Shown in pieces: positions 13,351 through 21,167 of a stretch of DNA of 31,757 nucleotides; the first letter of the stretch is position 1; the number at the start of each line of letters is the position of its first letter. The DNA comes from an uncultured Bacilli bacterium (GTDB lineage: Bacteria > Bacillota_I > Bacilli_A > RF39 > UBA660), in assembly GCA_934091055.1 (NCBI GenBank), contig CAKOKN010000012.1, forward strand, positions 1 through 31,757. The letters run 5' to 3'. The notes beneath the pieces are model-generated. The model made no database searches and had not been told where the DNA came from. It worked only from the letters and a program-made list of their open reading frames with translations. Position numbers and translations under genes: made by a program.

Positions 13351-15462
13351 ATGAATACAAATAATCCATATGAAGAAAATCTACAAAAGCCATTAGAGAA
13401 ATATGGTCGTGATATTACTAAGGCCGCTAAAGATGGGAAGATAGATCCTGTTATTGGTCGTGATGATGAGATTAGAAGTATTACTAGAATTTTATCTAGA
13501 AAAACAAAAAATAATCCTGTATTAATTGGTGAACCAGGTGTTGGTAAAACTGCTATTGTGGAAGGACTAGCAACTAGAATAATTAAAGGCGATGTCCCTA
13601 ATAGTTTAAAAAATAAAAGTATTTGGGAACTAGATATGGGAGCATTAGTCGCTGGAGCTAAATACCGTGGTGAATTTGAAGAAAGACTAAAAGCTGTTCT
13701 AAAAGAAGTAAAAGACTCTGACGGAGAAATCATTATGTTTATTGATGAAATACATATGATAGTAGGAGCAGGTGCTCTAGAAGGCGCTATGGACGCTGGT
13801 AATATGTTAAAACCTATGCTAGCTCGTGGTGAAGTTCATTGTATTGGTGCTACTACTTTAAATGAATATCGTAAATATATTGAAAAAGATGCTGCGCTAG
13901 AAAGAAGATTCCAAAAAGTATTAGTAAAAGAACCTAATGTCTTAGATACTATTACTATTCTTAGAGGATTAAAACCTAAATTTGAAGTATTCCACGGCGT
14001 AAATATTAAGGATAAAGCTTTAGTAGCTGCTGCTACATTATCAGATAGATATATTACTGATAGATTCTTACCAGATAAAGCTATTGACTTAATAGATGAA
14101 GCTGCTGCTACTATAAAAGTACAAATGGAATCAGTTCCAACTGAACTAGATAACTTAGAAAGAAATATTATGAGACTAGAAATAGAAAAAGAAGCTCTAA
14201 AGAAAGAGAAAGATGATATTTCTAAGAATAGAATTGAGAATATTGATAAGGAGTTATTTAGTCTTAAAGAAAAAGAAAAGGATTTAAAAAATAGATGGGA
14301 AGAAGAAAAGTCTGTTAATACTAAGATTAGTAAAAAGAAGGAAGAGATTGATTCTGCTAATTTTGCTTTAGAGAAGGCTGAAAATAACTATGACTTAGAG
14401 ACTGCTGCTAAATTAAGACACGGTACTATTCCTAGATTAGAGAAAGAACTATCTGAACTTGAAAAAGTTAATAAGTCAGAGATATTATCTGATACTGTTG
14501 ATGAAGAGTCAGTAGCGGCTATTATATCTAAATGGACTAATATTCCAATATCTAAATTAGTTGGTGGTGAAAGAGAAAAATTACTTCACTTAGAAGAAAA
14601 TATGAAGAAAAGAGTTAAAGGACAAGATGCTGCTATTCACTTAGTATCTGAAGCTATTATTCGTGCAAGAGCAGGTATCAAAGATCCTAATAGACCTATT
14701 GGTTCATTTATCTTCTTAGGTCCTACTGGCGTTGGTAAAACAGAAGTAGCTAGAACTCTTGCTTATGAGTTATTTGACGATGAAAGACATATGATTAGAA
14801 TTGATATGTCTGAATATATGGAAAGTCACTCTGTAGCTAGATTAATTGGAGCTCCTCCAGGATATGTTGGATATGATGAAGGAGGACAATTAACTGAAGC
14901 TGTAAGAAGAAATCCCTACTCTATTATCTTATTTGATGAAATAGAAAAGGCTCATAAAGATATATTTAATGTTTTACTTCAAATACTAGATGATGGTAGA
15001 ATTACTGATGGCCAAGGTAGAACTGTAGACTTTAAAAATACTATCATTATTATGACTTCTAACTTAGGTAGTGAATATATTCTAGAAAATACTTCTAATA
15101 GTAGTGAATTAGTTATGCAAGAACTTAAAAGTACTTTTAAACCTGAGTTTATAAATCGTATTGATGAAATAATAGTCTTTAATTCTTTATCTAAAGAAGT
15201 AGTCAATGATATTCTAGATAAAATTATTATTGATACTGAAGATAGACTTAAAGATAAGAATCTACACTTAGTAGTAACAGAGTCTGCTAGAGGATATATT
15301 ATTGATTCAGCATATGATGAAAAATATGGAGCAAGACCTATTAAAAGATTTGTTCAAAGAAATGTTGAAACCTTAATTGCTAATGCTATCATTAATGACA
15401 AGGTTAAATTTGGTAGTACTATCACTATAGATTTTCAAGATAATAAATTAATATTAAAGTAA
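13351..15462 (+). CDS. clpB: ClpB disaggregase lacking the N-terminal domain
   Basis: ClpB is a hexameric AAA+ disaggregase that works with DnaK. The start used here is ATG 13351, which has AAGGAGG 8 nt upstream; in-frame ATG/TTG codons at 13324-13327 sit at or before the predicted transcription start and lack a site. This gives 703 residues. Walker A motifs are GEPGVGKT (60-67) and GPTGVGKT (457-464). Between them lies the long coiled-coil M domain (about 265-385), which marks ClpB. The usual N domain (about 145 residues) is absent, as in mollicute ClpB and the short ClpB form, and the ClpP-docking loop of ClpA/ClpX is not seen. A CIRCE-like operator indicates heat-shock control. Confidence 0.95.
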   Translation: MNTNNPYEENLQKPLEKYGRDITKAAKDGKIDPVIGRDDEIRSITRILSRKTKNNPVLIGEPGVGKTAIVEGLATRIIKGDVPNSLKNKSIWELDMGALVAGAKYRGEFEERLKAVLKEVKDSDGEIIMFIDEIHMIVGAGALEGAMDAGNMLKPMLARGEVHCIGATTLNEYRKYIEKDAALERRFQKVLVKEPNVLDTITILRGLKPKFEVFHGVNIKDKALVAAATLSDRYITDRFLPDKAIDLIDEAAATIKVQMESVPTELDNLERNIMRLEIEKEALKKEKDDISKNRIENIDKELFSLKEKEKDLKNRWEEEKSVNTKISKKKEEIDSANFALEKAENNYDLETAAKLRHGTIPRLEKELSELEKVNKSEILSDTVDEESVAAIISKWTNIPISKLVGGEREKLLHLEENMKKRVKGQDAAIHLVSEAIIRARAGIKDPNRPIGSFIFLGPTGVGKTEVARTLAYELFDDERHMIRIDMSEYMESHSVARLIGAPPGYVGYDEGGQLTEAVRRNPYSIILFDEIEKAHKDIFNVLLQILDDGRITDGQGRTVDFKNTIIIMTSNLGSEYILENTSNSSELVMQELKSTFKPEFINRIDEIIVFNSLSKEVVNDILDKIIIDTEDRLKDKNLHLVVTESARGYIIDSAYDEKYGARPIKRFVQRNVETLIANAIINDKVKFGSTITIDFQDNKLILK

Positions 15463-15474
15463 TTAATTAAATTT

Positions 15475-15512
15475 AAGAATATACTTAAAATAATTTAGGT
15501 ATATTCTTTTAT
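15475..15512 (+). terminator. Terminator of clpB
   Basis: Arms AAGAATATAC (15475-15484) and GTATATTCTT (15499-15508), 10 pairs, with a 14-nt loop and then TTATT. Confidence 0.75.
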
Positions 15513-15530
15513 TATATAGTGTAAACAACT

Positions 15531-15569
15531 GTAAATAATATTGACTTTATGAAGTATTTACTATATATT
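15531..15569 (+). promoter_or_regulatory. Promoter with flanking dyad before the 15591 gene
   Basis: TTGACT (15541-15546), 17 bp, TATATT (15564-15569). Inverted repeats GTAAATA (15531-15537) and TATTTAC (15555-15561) straddle the -35 box and could be an operator. Confidence 0.6.
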
Positions 15570-15590
15570 TATTCTAGGAGGTAATAGAAA

Positions 15591-16421
15591 ATGGCAAGAA
15601 ATTTTAGTAATTATACTAATGAAGAGTTAGAAAGCCAAGATCTTTTTGTGAATATGACAGGTCAAAAACAAGAAGAGAATAAAAGAAGACAGCAAGCTAC
15701 TTATAACGAGGGAATGCCTGCAAAAGACCATATCAAGTATTCAGAAGGATGTGGAAAGGTTGCTAGAAATGTTAAAAATAATTCAAGAAAAGAAAATGTA
15801 AAACCTGTCTCTACTTCAAAAAAACAAAAACCAAGTAAGGAAAGGAATCACTCCTCTGTTAGAAATTTTGTTATTGGTCTTTTAGTTGGAGCTGCTTTAA
15901 CAACAACTGCAGCAACATTGATTGCTCCTAGTGTTAATGATGATAAAGATATTGATAGAGGAACTGAAATACTTGAAGAGGCTGCGATTAATAAACTAGC
16001 AGAAAATGATCTTGGTACTTACGACGAAAATGGAGAGTTTGTTCTTAATGGGAGAAATACTGCTGACGACTATAAAAAACTTGATATTGATACTGACTTA
16101 GAAGTATACATCTACAGAGAAATAGCTGATAAGCATTGGAACAGAGAAGCTGGTGATAAAAATCAATTTGACAGTATTATAGGAGCTTCACTTAGTAGTG
16201 ATGGTCATTCTTATCACGCTGACTTTGGTCACTTCTTAAGTGATAATGGTTTCTTTAATACTAAAGAAGTAAATAAAGATGGTAGTCTAAGTACTAGTCC
16301 TACTGTATTTAATAACTATATGGAAAGTGAAATATTAGACTTATATAGAAATGGTACTGTTAGTGAATATGCTAAGGAAGCTTTCGGGGACTATAACACT
16401 AAGGGAGGTATAACTAAATAA
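15591..16421 (+). CDS. Single-pass membrane protein of unknown function
   Basis: I do not recognise this family. The first 90 residues are polar and basic (predicted cytoplasmic). One transmembrane helix follows at about 93-112 (FVIGLLVGAALTTTAATLIA), and then about 160 acidic residues, predicted outside. The outer part contains YIYREIADKHWNREAG and a region with several Gly, His and Asp residues (GHSYHADFGHFL) that could bind metal, but no catalytic motif is certain. ATG follows TAGGAGG. Its stop overlaps the start of the next gene by one base (TAATG), so the two are translationally coupled. Confidence 0.8.
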   Translation: MARNFSNYTNEELESQDLFVNMTGQKQEENKRRQQATYNEGMPAKDHIKYSEGCGKVARNVKNNSRKENVKPVSTSKKQKPSKERNHSSVRNFVIGLLVGAALTTTAATLIAPSVNDDKDIDRGTEILEEAAINKLAENDLGTYDENGEFVLNGRNTADDYKKLDIDTDLEVYIYREIADKHWNREAGDKNQFDSIIGASLSSDGHSYHADFGHFLSDNGFFNTKEVNKDGSLSTSPTVFNNYMESEILDLYRNGTVSEYAKEAFGDYNTKGGITK

Positions 16422-16642
16422 TGGAAAGTATTATATTAGATAATGGTATTGAATATCTAATCGTAGACACAGAAGTTATCGATGGTACTTCTTATACATT
16501 GTTTTCTAATATTGATAATAACAGTGATATCTGTCTTAGAAAAACTGAAGTTATCAATGGTGATGAATGCTATGTTGGATTAGATGATGACAATGAAATT
16601 GATAAAGTACTTTTACACTTTACAAAGAAAAATATAAAATAG
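16421..16642 (+). CDS. Small DUF1292-like protein
   Basis: The 73-residue acidic protein has the alternating strand pattern of DUF1292 (YrzB-like) proteins: an early YLIVDTEVIDGTSYTLFSNI segment and a final DDDNEIDKVLLHF helix. The match is by pattern only, and the function of that family is not established. The ATG overlaps the stop of the upstream membrane protein, with GGGAGG about 12 nt before it, so translation probably re-initiates. The stop TAG lies inside the terminator stem. Confidence 0.7.
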   Translation: MESIILDNGIEYLIVDTEVIDGTSYTLFSNIDNNSDICLRKTEVINGDECYVGLDDDNEIDKVLLHFTKKNIK

Positions 16643-16670
16643 ATAAGAAATTTAATCTTATCTATTTTTT
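16637..16670. terminator. Bidirectional terminator between convergent genes
   Basis: Twelve perfect pairs, AAATAGATAAGA (16637-16648) with TCTTATCTATTT (16656-16667), and a 7-nt loop; T-rich on the plus strand and A-rich on the other side. Both flanking stop codons lie in the stem. Confidence 0.85.
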
Positions 16671-17330
16671 CTTAATTCTAATAGCGTATCTTGAAATACC
16701 TCTATAGTTTCCTTCTTCATCAAAATCATCATCACTATCGTAAGTAAAGACTGATAATATTATGTTTTCTACTTTATCAATATTATCTACACCATATATT
16801 TTAATTGAAGTCATTAAAGTATTATCTTCCATTTCTTCGATATGACTATAGAAGGCACCATCTTTTTGATGAACATCATCATACATATATACATAGAAAT
16901 AGTCTCCAAATTTAAATATATCTGGTTCTAAGAATGTGTTATCAAAGTTTGTTCCATCACTTAGAATAAACTTGATATTATAACCGATCTTATAATTATC
17001 TATATCAGTATAGTCATTGTAGTATTTATTCCATATATCTTTAAAGGATGTTCCTGACAAAACTTTATCATTAGTATAATAGACTTCGAAGGATCCTAAA
17101 TCTACACCATTAGTAAATGTTGTATAGTAAGCGTCTTCGATAAGTTTCTTATTAGAATAACTATCACTACTTGAATATAAACCTAACTTTATTGGATTAT
17201 CGTCTTGATACTCTTCTTTCTCTACTACTTCTTCTTTCGTAGTTTTGGTTTCTTTTTGTTCTTTTTTGTTACTTTCTTTGGAGCAACCTACTAGTAGAAC
17301 TACTAATAATATTAATAATACTTTTTTCAT
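16662..17330 (-). CDS. Lipoprotein of unknown function
   Basis: Lipoprotein signal peptide with lipobox LLVGC and Cys16 as the lipidated residue, followed by a Lys/Glu/Thr-rich spacer (17-45) and a domain of about 170 residues, rich in Tyr and Asp, with mainly strand-like patterns. No family recognised. ATG at 17328-17330 follows AGGAAAG. It converges on the small DUF1292-like gene with a shared terminator and diverges from the anchored protein at 17638. Confidence 0.82.
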   Translation of the reverse strand: MKKVLLILLVVLLVGCSKESNKKEQKETKTTKEEVVEKEEYQDDNPIKLGLYSSSDSYSNKKLIEDAYYTTFTNGVDLGSFEVYYTNDKVLSGTSFKDIWNKYYNDYTDIDNYKIGYNIKFILSDGTNFDNTFLEPDIFKFGDYFYVYMYDDVHQKDGAFYSHIEEMEDNTLMTSIKIYGVDNIDKVENIILSVFTYDSDDDFDEEGNYRGISRYAIRIKKK

Positions 17331-17354
17331 ATATACACTTTCCTATCTGTAATA

Positions 17355-17363
17355 ATTATAACA
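17355..17363 (-). promoter_or_regulatory. Extended -10 promoter of the 16662-17330 gene
   Basis: On the minus strand TGTTATAAT: a TG one base before a perfect TATAAT (17355-17360). No good -35 is present. Confidence 0.5.
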
Positions 17364-17402
17364 TACTTTTATTAAATATCTATACTTAATCATTAATATT
17401 TT

Positions 17403-17468
17403 AAAATTATTTATTTTTGAGACTTCAAGGCTCAAAAATACCCCGTAAGACAAGCAGGGCTTACGAGG
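17403..17468 (-). repeat. Dispersed double-hairpin element, copy 3
   Basis: Minus orientation. Hairpin 1 has arms CCTCGTAAG and CTTACGGGG; its single mismatch is at a different pair than in copies 1 and 2. The loop has 10 nt. Hairpin 2 has the same arms TATTTTTGAG and CTCAAAAATA, but its loop is CCTTGAAGT, in which CTT and AAG can extend the stem. It lies between two divergent genes and follows no co-oriented gene, so a terminator role is not evident here. Confidence 0.82.
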
Positions 17469-17570
17469 ATAAGTATATATAATACATAACAATGGTGCCC
17501 TAACGGGTGACATTTGGAAATTTCTATTTAGGTCAATTTCTAATATGATTATATTACATATTTTGTAAAA
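17469..17570. other. Unassigned part of a 307-bp intergenic region
   Basis: Between double-hairpin copy 3 and the palindrome at 17571. It holds a locally GC-richer block, GGTGCCCTAACGGGTGAC (17495-17512), that stands out from the AT-rich surroundings and can form a small CCC/GGG hairpin with loop TAAC. I see no gene, no tRNA fold and no recognised mobile-element end. Confidence 0.35.
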
Positions 17571-17618
17571 TGAAACAAAAAATGTTTCAAAGTACAAAAA
17601 GTATGTTAAAATTATACT
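17571..17618 (+). promoter_or_regulatory. Palindrome and -10 box before the 17638 gene
   Basis: A 7-bp dyad TGAAACA (17571-17577), five A, TGTTTCA (17583-17589) lies upstream of a -10 box TATACT (17613-17618). No acceptable -35 exists at 16-18 bp. The dyad is centred about 45 bp before the expected start, a position suited to an activator. Confidence 0.45.
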
Positions 17619-17637
17619 AGAGAGGAGTGAATAAAAA

Positions 17638-18327
17638 GTGGATAATCCAAAAAATAATAAAGGATTATATATTGTTGTTGGAGTTTTATGCGTATTAGTA
17701 TTATTATTAGGAGGTTATATTGTTTATGATAAAGTATTATCTAATTCTTCTAATGATGGCAATACTTCTACAATAAATGATAATAATCAATCTAATGGTA
17801 ATGTAACTGACAATACAAGTGAAGATACAACCAATAGTGTCAAAACAAAAGAAAATTTAACAAGTTCAGAACTTACTGAATTAAATACATATTTTAATGA
17901 AATTGTTAATAGTCAAATGGCATTTGTAATATTTGATAATCCTAGCAAGTTATTAGAAAAGGATAATGGTCATAATTATAGTTATTTAACTTATATTATT
18001 TCAAGAAATAAATATGCTGAAGATTTAAAACAAGAGAATGTTCCTAGTTATTCTATAACACTATCTGGAATAAAAAGCATATTAAAAGATTTAACAAATT
18101 ATGATTATAGTGAAGATGAAATAAAGAATTACTTTAGTTCTTCATATAATGCTGAAAAAGATGCTTATGTAATTCTTGGTGGTGGTGCTGGAATGGTAGG
18201 TACAATTACAAATAGTTATAAAATAGGCAATAATTATTACATTACTCTTTCAAATAAATCAAATGTTGTATTAGAGAAAATAAATGGTAGTTATTACTTT
18301 TATTCAAGTACTGGCACAGGAGAATAG
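17638..18327 (+). CDS. Membrane-anchored extracytoplasmic protein, unknown
   Basis: The N-terminus has one uncleaved-looking helix (about 10-31, YIVVGVLCVLVLLLGGYIVY) with Lys before it, then a Ser/Asn/Thr-rich linker (35-70) and an outer domain of about 160 residues (from TSSELTELNTYFNEIV). No family recognised. The start is GTG 17638, with GAGGAG 10 nt upstream; an earlier GTG is out of frame. The design (anchor, low-complexity linker, small domain) is shared with the 25699 gene. Confidence 0.82.
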   Translation: MDNPKNNKGLYIVVGVLCVLVLLLGGYIVYDKVLSNSSNDGNTSTINDNNQSNGNVTDNTSEDTTNSVKTKENLTSSELTELNTYFNEIVNSQMAFVIFDNPSKLLEKDNGHNYSYLTYIISRNKYAEDLKQENVPSYSITLSGIKSILKDLTNYDYSEDEIKNYFSSSYNAEKDAYVILGGGAGMVGTITNSYKIGNNYYITLSNKSNVVLEKINGSYYFYSSTGTGE

Positions 18328-18334
18328 TTAATTT

Positions 18335-18382
18335 AAAAAACATAATTTTGCTTGGCAATTGCCTTGCTTAATTATGTTTTTT
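18335..18382. terminator. Bidirectional terminator
   Basis: AAAAAACATAATT (18335-18347) pairs perfectly with AATTATGTTTTTT (18370-18382). The loop contains a second stem GGCAA/TTGCC. It ends the 17638 gene on the plus strand and the tRNA-Thr transcript on the minus strand. Confidence 0.85.
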
Positions 18383-18410
18383 ATTGGGTTTCAAAAGGCA
18401 TTCCTTACAA

Positions 18411-18484
18411 TGGTGCCGATTGGCAGAATTGAACTGCCCTCTGAAGTTTACCATACTTCTGTACTACCACTGTACTAAATCGGC
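18411..18484 (-). tRNA. tRNA-Thr (GGT)
   Basis: A 74-nt cloverleaf with CCA encoded. The acceptor GCCGATT pairs with AATCGGC, the D stem is GTAC/GTAC, and the anticodon stem GAAGT/ACTTC surrounds loop ATGGTAA, giving anticodon GGT. The T stem is GGCAG/CTGCC with loop TTCAATT. It starts 24 nt after the uppP stop with no promoter visible in between, only a small hairpin GAGTAC/GTACTC, so it is probably cut out of the greA-tig-uppP transcript. Confidence 0.93.
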
Positions 18485-18508
18485 AAGAGAGTACTCTTTG
18501 TACTCGTC

Positions 18509-19309
18509 TTAAAATATTATTAATTTTACTAAAACGATTATCGCTAATATTACTCTATAAAAGGCAAATATAGAAAAATCGTGTTTTTTAATATATCTTA
18601 GAAGGAATTTAATAGCTATTACCCCTGTAGCAAAAGAAGTTATTATACCTACTATTACTTCTTTTGTTAGAGCTAAGTCCCCTACTTTTAGTATTGTAGC
18701 ACCACATATTACTGGTACTGAAAGTAAGAAAGTAAACTTAGTTATAGCTTCTTTTGATATACCTTGAAGTCTACCTGCTAGTATTGTAGTTCCGCTTCTA
18801 GAGAAACCTGGTATTACTGCAAAGGCCTGTGATATACCAACTATTAGAGCTTGCTTTAAAGTAATATCTTCAAACTCTGTCTCTTTTTTATAATGTTTAC
18901 TAGCCCACTTATCTCCAACATAAATAAGTACTCCCATTATAGCTAGAGCTAGAGCTATTATCCATACTTTATTTCTTATTACGCTTTCTATTACATTATC
19001 TAAAAGTACTCCTGCTAAGGCTGCTGGTATAGTAGCTATTATTAAATACCAGAACATCTTACCATTAGTAGTCTTTTTCTTTTCTTTTACATCTTTTATG
19101 GCACCAACAAATAAGTTCCACCAATCTTTAAAGAATATTAGTATTACTGCCATCATTGTACCAAAATGAAGTGCCACATCAAAAGCTAAACCAGATTCTT
19201 CCCAACCAAATAGATATGGAAAGATTATTAGGTGAGCTGATGATGATATTGGCAAGAACTCCGCAATCCCCTGAATAATTCCAAGAATTATTGCTCTAAA
19301 TATAGTCAT
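18509..19309 (-). CDS. uppP: Undecaprenyl-diphosphatase UppP (BacA family)
   Basis: Removes a phosphate from undecaprenyl pyrophosphate so the lipid carrier can be reused for peptidoglycan and other wall polymers. It is an integral membrane protein of 266 residues with about eight helices. Both family signatures are present: GIAEFLPISSSAH with the catalytic Glu17, and PGFSRSGTT at 167-175 with Arg171. ATG at 19307-19309 follows AGAGGTG, 10 nt after the tig stop, so it is co-transcribed with tig. Its presence supports a wall-bearing organism rather than a true mollicute. Extra copies can give bacitracin tolerance. Confidence 0.97.
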   Translation of the reverse strand: MTIFRAIILGIIQGIAEFLPISSSAHLIIFPYLFGWEESGLAFDVALHFGTMMAVILIFFKDWWNLFVGAIKDVKEKKKTTNGKMFWYLIIATIPAALAGVLLDNVIESVIRNKVWIIALALAIMGVLIYVGDKWASKHYKKETEFEDITLKQALIVGISQAFAVIPGFSRSGTTILAGRLQGISKEAITKFTFLLSVPVICGATILKVGDLALTKEVIVGIITSFATGVIAIKFLLRYIKKHDFSIFAFYRVILAIIVLVKLIIF

Positions 19310-19319
19310 ATGACACCTC

Positions 19320-20561
19320 TTAATTATTTTCTTTTAATACTTCTACTGCTTTTTGCATAGCTAAATCATATTTAAGGACTTCTAAAGTTCCAAGTTCTTT
19401 TAATATTTCTTCTTCTGGTGTTTTGTATGTTTCACTCATTTTCTTTAACTCTGCTTTAGCTTCTTTATCTGTTATTTTTATTTTTTCTTCTTTAGTAATT
19501 GCTTCTAGTAAGTAACGATATTTTACTCTCTTTTCAGCTTCTTCTGCCATTTGTTTAGTTACATCTTCTTTTTTTACACCAGCATATGCATAGTATAATT
19601 CTTCACTTATTCCTTGCATTTCTAATCTTTTTACGAATTGTTTATGCATTCTTTCTACTTCAGCATCTACTATTTCTTTATCTAGATCTATTGTCATATT
19701 CTTAGTAGCAGCTTCTAATAAGTCTTCGATAAATTTATTATCAGCATCTGCTTCTTTTTGAGTAATTAATTCTTCTTCTACTAGTTTTTCTAGTTCTTCT
19801 TTATTACTTACTCCTTCCATATCTAGATCTTTAAAGAATTCTTCATCTAGTTCTGGAATAACTCTCTTTTTAATATCGTGTACTGTTACATTAAATACTA
19901 CTTCTTTTCCTCTTAAGTCTTCAGCCATATAGTCTTCTGGGAAAGTTAAGGTAATATCTTTATTTTCTTCTTTTTTCATACCTATTACGCCCTCTTCAAA
20001 ACCTGGTATGAATGAGTGACTTCCTATTACTAGTGAATAGTTCTCAGCACTTCCTCCTTCGAAGGCTTCGCCATCTTTAAATCCTTTGAAGTCTATGATA
20101 GCAGTATCTCCTTCTTCTACAGCACCATCTTTTGATACTAATTCAGCATATCTATCTAAAATATGTCCTACTTCGTGTTCTATTTCTTCTTTAGATACTT
20201 TTACTTTATCTTTCTTTACTTTTAATTCTTTATATTTTCCTAGTTTTACTTCTGGATCTAGAATAAATGTTATATTTACTTCAAAACCGTTATCGTCTGC
20301 TGATACTATTTCTAGTTTTGGTTCTACTACTGGTACTAGTTTTTCATTTACTACTGTTTCAGTATACTTTTTATCAATCATATCTTCCATAGCAGTACTG
20401 ATTATATCTCCTGTACCATATTTCTTTTCAAATACTTGTCTAGGTACTTTACCTTGTCTAAAACCATCTACTTTTACTTTCTTTACTATTTTAGCAAATG
20501 CTTTATCCTTTGCCTCTTTCCATTCTTCTCCTGTTACTTTGTAATTTATTTGTTTTTTCAT
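19320..20561 (-). CDS. tig: Trigger factor
   Basis: A ribosome-bound chaperone and prolyl isomerase for nascent chains. The ribosome-docking signature GFRQGKVP is at 33-40, a PPIase (FKBP-like) domain spans about 150-232, and the helical C-terminal domain spans 235-413. The signature usually begins at about residue 43, so the N-terminal strand is some 10 residues shorter than normal. An in-frame TAA stands one codon before the ATG, with GGGAGG just upstream, so this start is forced. The upstream greA stop TAG directly abuts that GGAGG. greA, tig and uppP form one operon. Confidence 0.97.
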   Translation of the reverse strand: MKKQINYKVTGEEWKEAKDKAFAKIVKKVKVDGFRQGKVPRQVFEKKYGTGDIISTAMEDMIDKKYTETVVNEKLVPVVEPKLEIVSADDNGFEVNITFILDPEVKLGKYKELKVKKDKVKVSKEEIEHEVGHILDRYAELVSKDGAVEEGDTAIIDFKGFKDGEAFEGGSAENYSLVIGSHSFIPGFEEGVIGMKKEENKDITLTFPEDYMAEDLRGKEVVFNVTVHDIKKRVIPELDEEFFKDLDMEGVSNKEELEKLVEEELITQKEADADNKFIEDLLEAATKNMTIDLDKEIVDAEVERMHKQFVKRLEMQGISEELYYAYAGVKKEDVTKQMAEEAEKRVKYRYLLEAITKEEKIKITDKEAKAELKKMSETYKTPEEEILKELGTLEVLKYDLAMQKAVEVLKENN

Positions 20562-20572
20562 AATTTACCTCC

Positions 20573-21040
20573 CTAACAAATTTCTACAACTTCTACTTCA
20601 TATTCTCCATTAGGAGATTCTACCTTCTTTATGTCTCCAACTTTAGCATTCATTATTGCTTTAGCTATTGGGCTTTCATTTGATATCTTGTTGTTTGATG
20701 GATCTGCTTCATTAGAACCTACGATACGATATTCATCTATTTCATCATCTTCGATGTATTTTATTTTTACTGTTGTTCCTAATGATACTTTATCTGTGCT
20801 TCCTTTTTCGATGATATGAGCGTTTTCAATTATTTTTTCTAACTCTTGAATACGTCCTTCTACTTGAGCTTGTTCTGCTCTAGCAGCATCGTAGTCGGCA
20901 TTCTCAGATAAGTCTCCTAATGCTCTTGCTTCCTTTAATGCTTTTATAACCTCTGGTCTTTTCACATTTTTTAATTCTTGTAATTCTTCTTCTAACTCTA
21001 GAAAACCTTCATCAGTTAGATATACTTTATTATCTTTCAT
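20573..21040 (-). CDS. greA: Transcript cleavage factor GreA
   Basis: GreA enters the RNA polymerase secondary channel and triggers cleavage of backtracked RNA. Its 155 residues comprise an N-terminal coiled coil (1-77) with the tip GDLSENADYDAARAEQ, carrying the essential acidic residues Asp43 and Glu46, and a C-terminal FKBP-like domain (about 80-155). ATG at 21038-21040 follows GAGGTGA. It lies downstream of the trhP genes as in Bacillus but has its own strong promoter, and it leads the greA-tig-uppP operon. Confidence 0.97.
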   Translation of the reverse strand: MKDNKVYLTDEGFLELEEELQELKNVKRPEVIKALKEARALGDLSENADYDAARAEQAQVEGRIQELEKIIENAHIIEKGSTDKVSLGTTVKIKYIEDDEIDEYRIVGSNEADPSNNKISNESPIAKAIMNAKVGDIKKVESPNGEYEVEVVEIC

Positions 21041-21083
21041 TTTTATTTCACCTCAATTTATTTTTTTAGTTTTTTCTTTGTTT

Positions 21084-21123
21084 TACAATTCAAAATTGTA
21101 CTAAATTTTTACTATTTTGTCAA
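21084..21123 (-). promoter_or_regulatory. Promoter of greA with a dyad over the -10
   Basis: On the minus strand, TTGACA (21118-21123), 17 bp, TACAAT (21095-21100). The inverted repeat TACAATT/AATTGTA with a 3-nt centre (21084-21100) covers the -10 and the start region and could be an operator. Confidence 0.75.
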
Positions 21124-21167
21124 GCATAATATTGCTTTTAATATTATATTCTTAGATTATTAAAATT

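Noticed and set aside
13305..13733. 142-codon frame on the minus strand opposite clpB
   Set aside because: It lies in the shadow of the strongly conserved clpB, and its composition is that of an antisense reading.
17495..17512. Integron attC-like core or tRNA fragment
   Set aside because: The bases do not fit both attC core consensus boxes, and there is no cloverleaf or inverted end repeat.
17343..17597. 84-codon frame on the minus strand between two divergent genes
   Set aside because: No ribosome-binding site, it runs through the double-hairpin repeat and a palindrome, and the protein has no coherent pattern.
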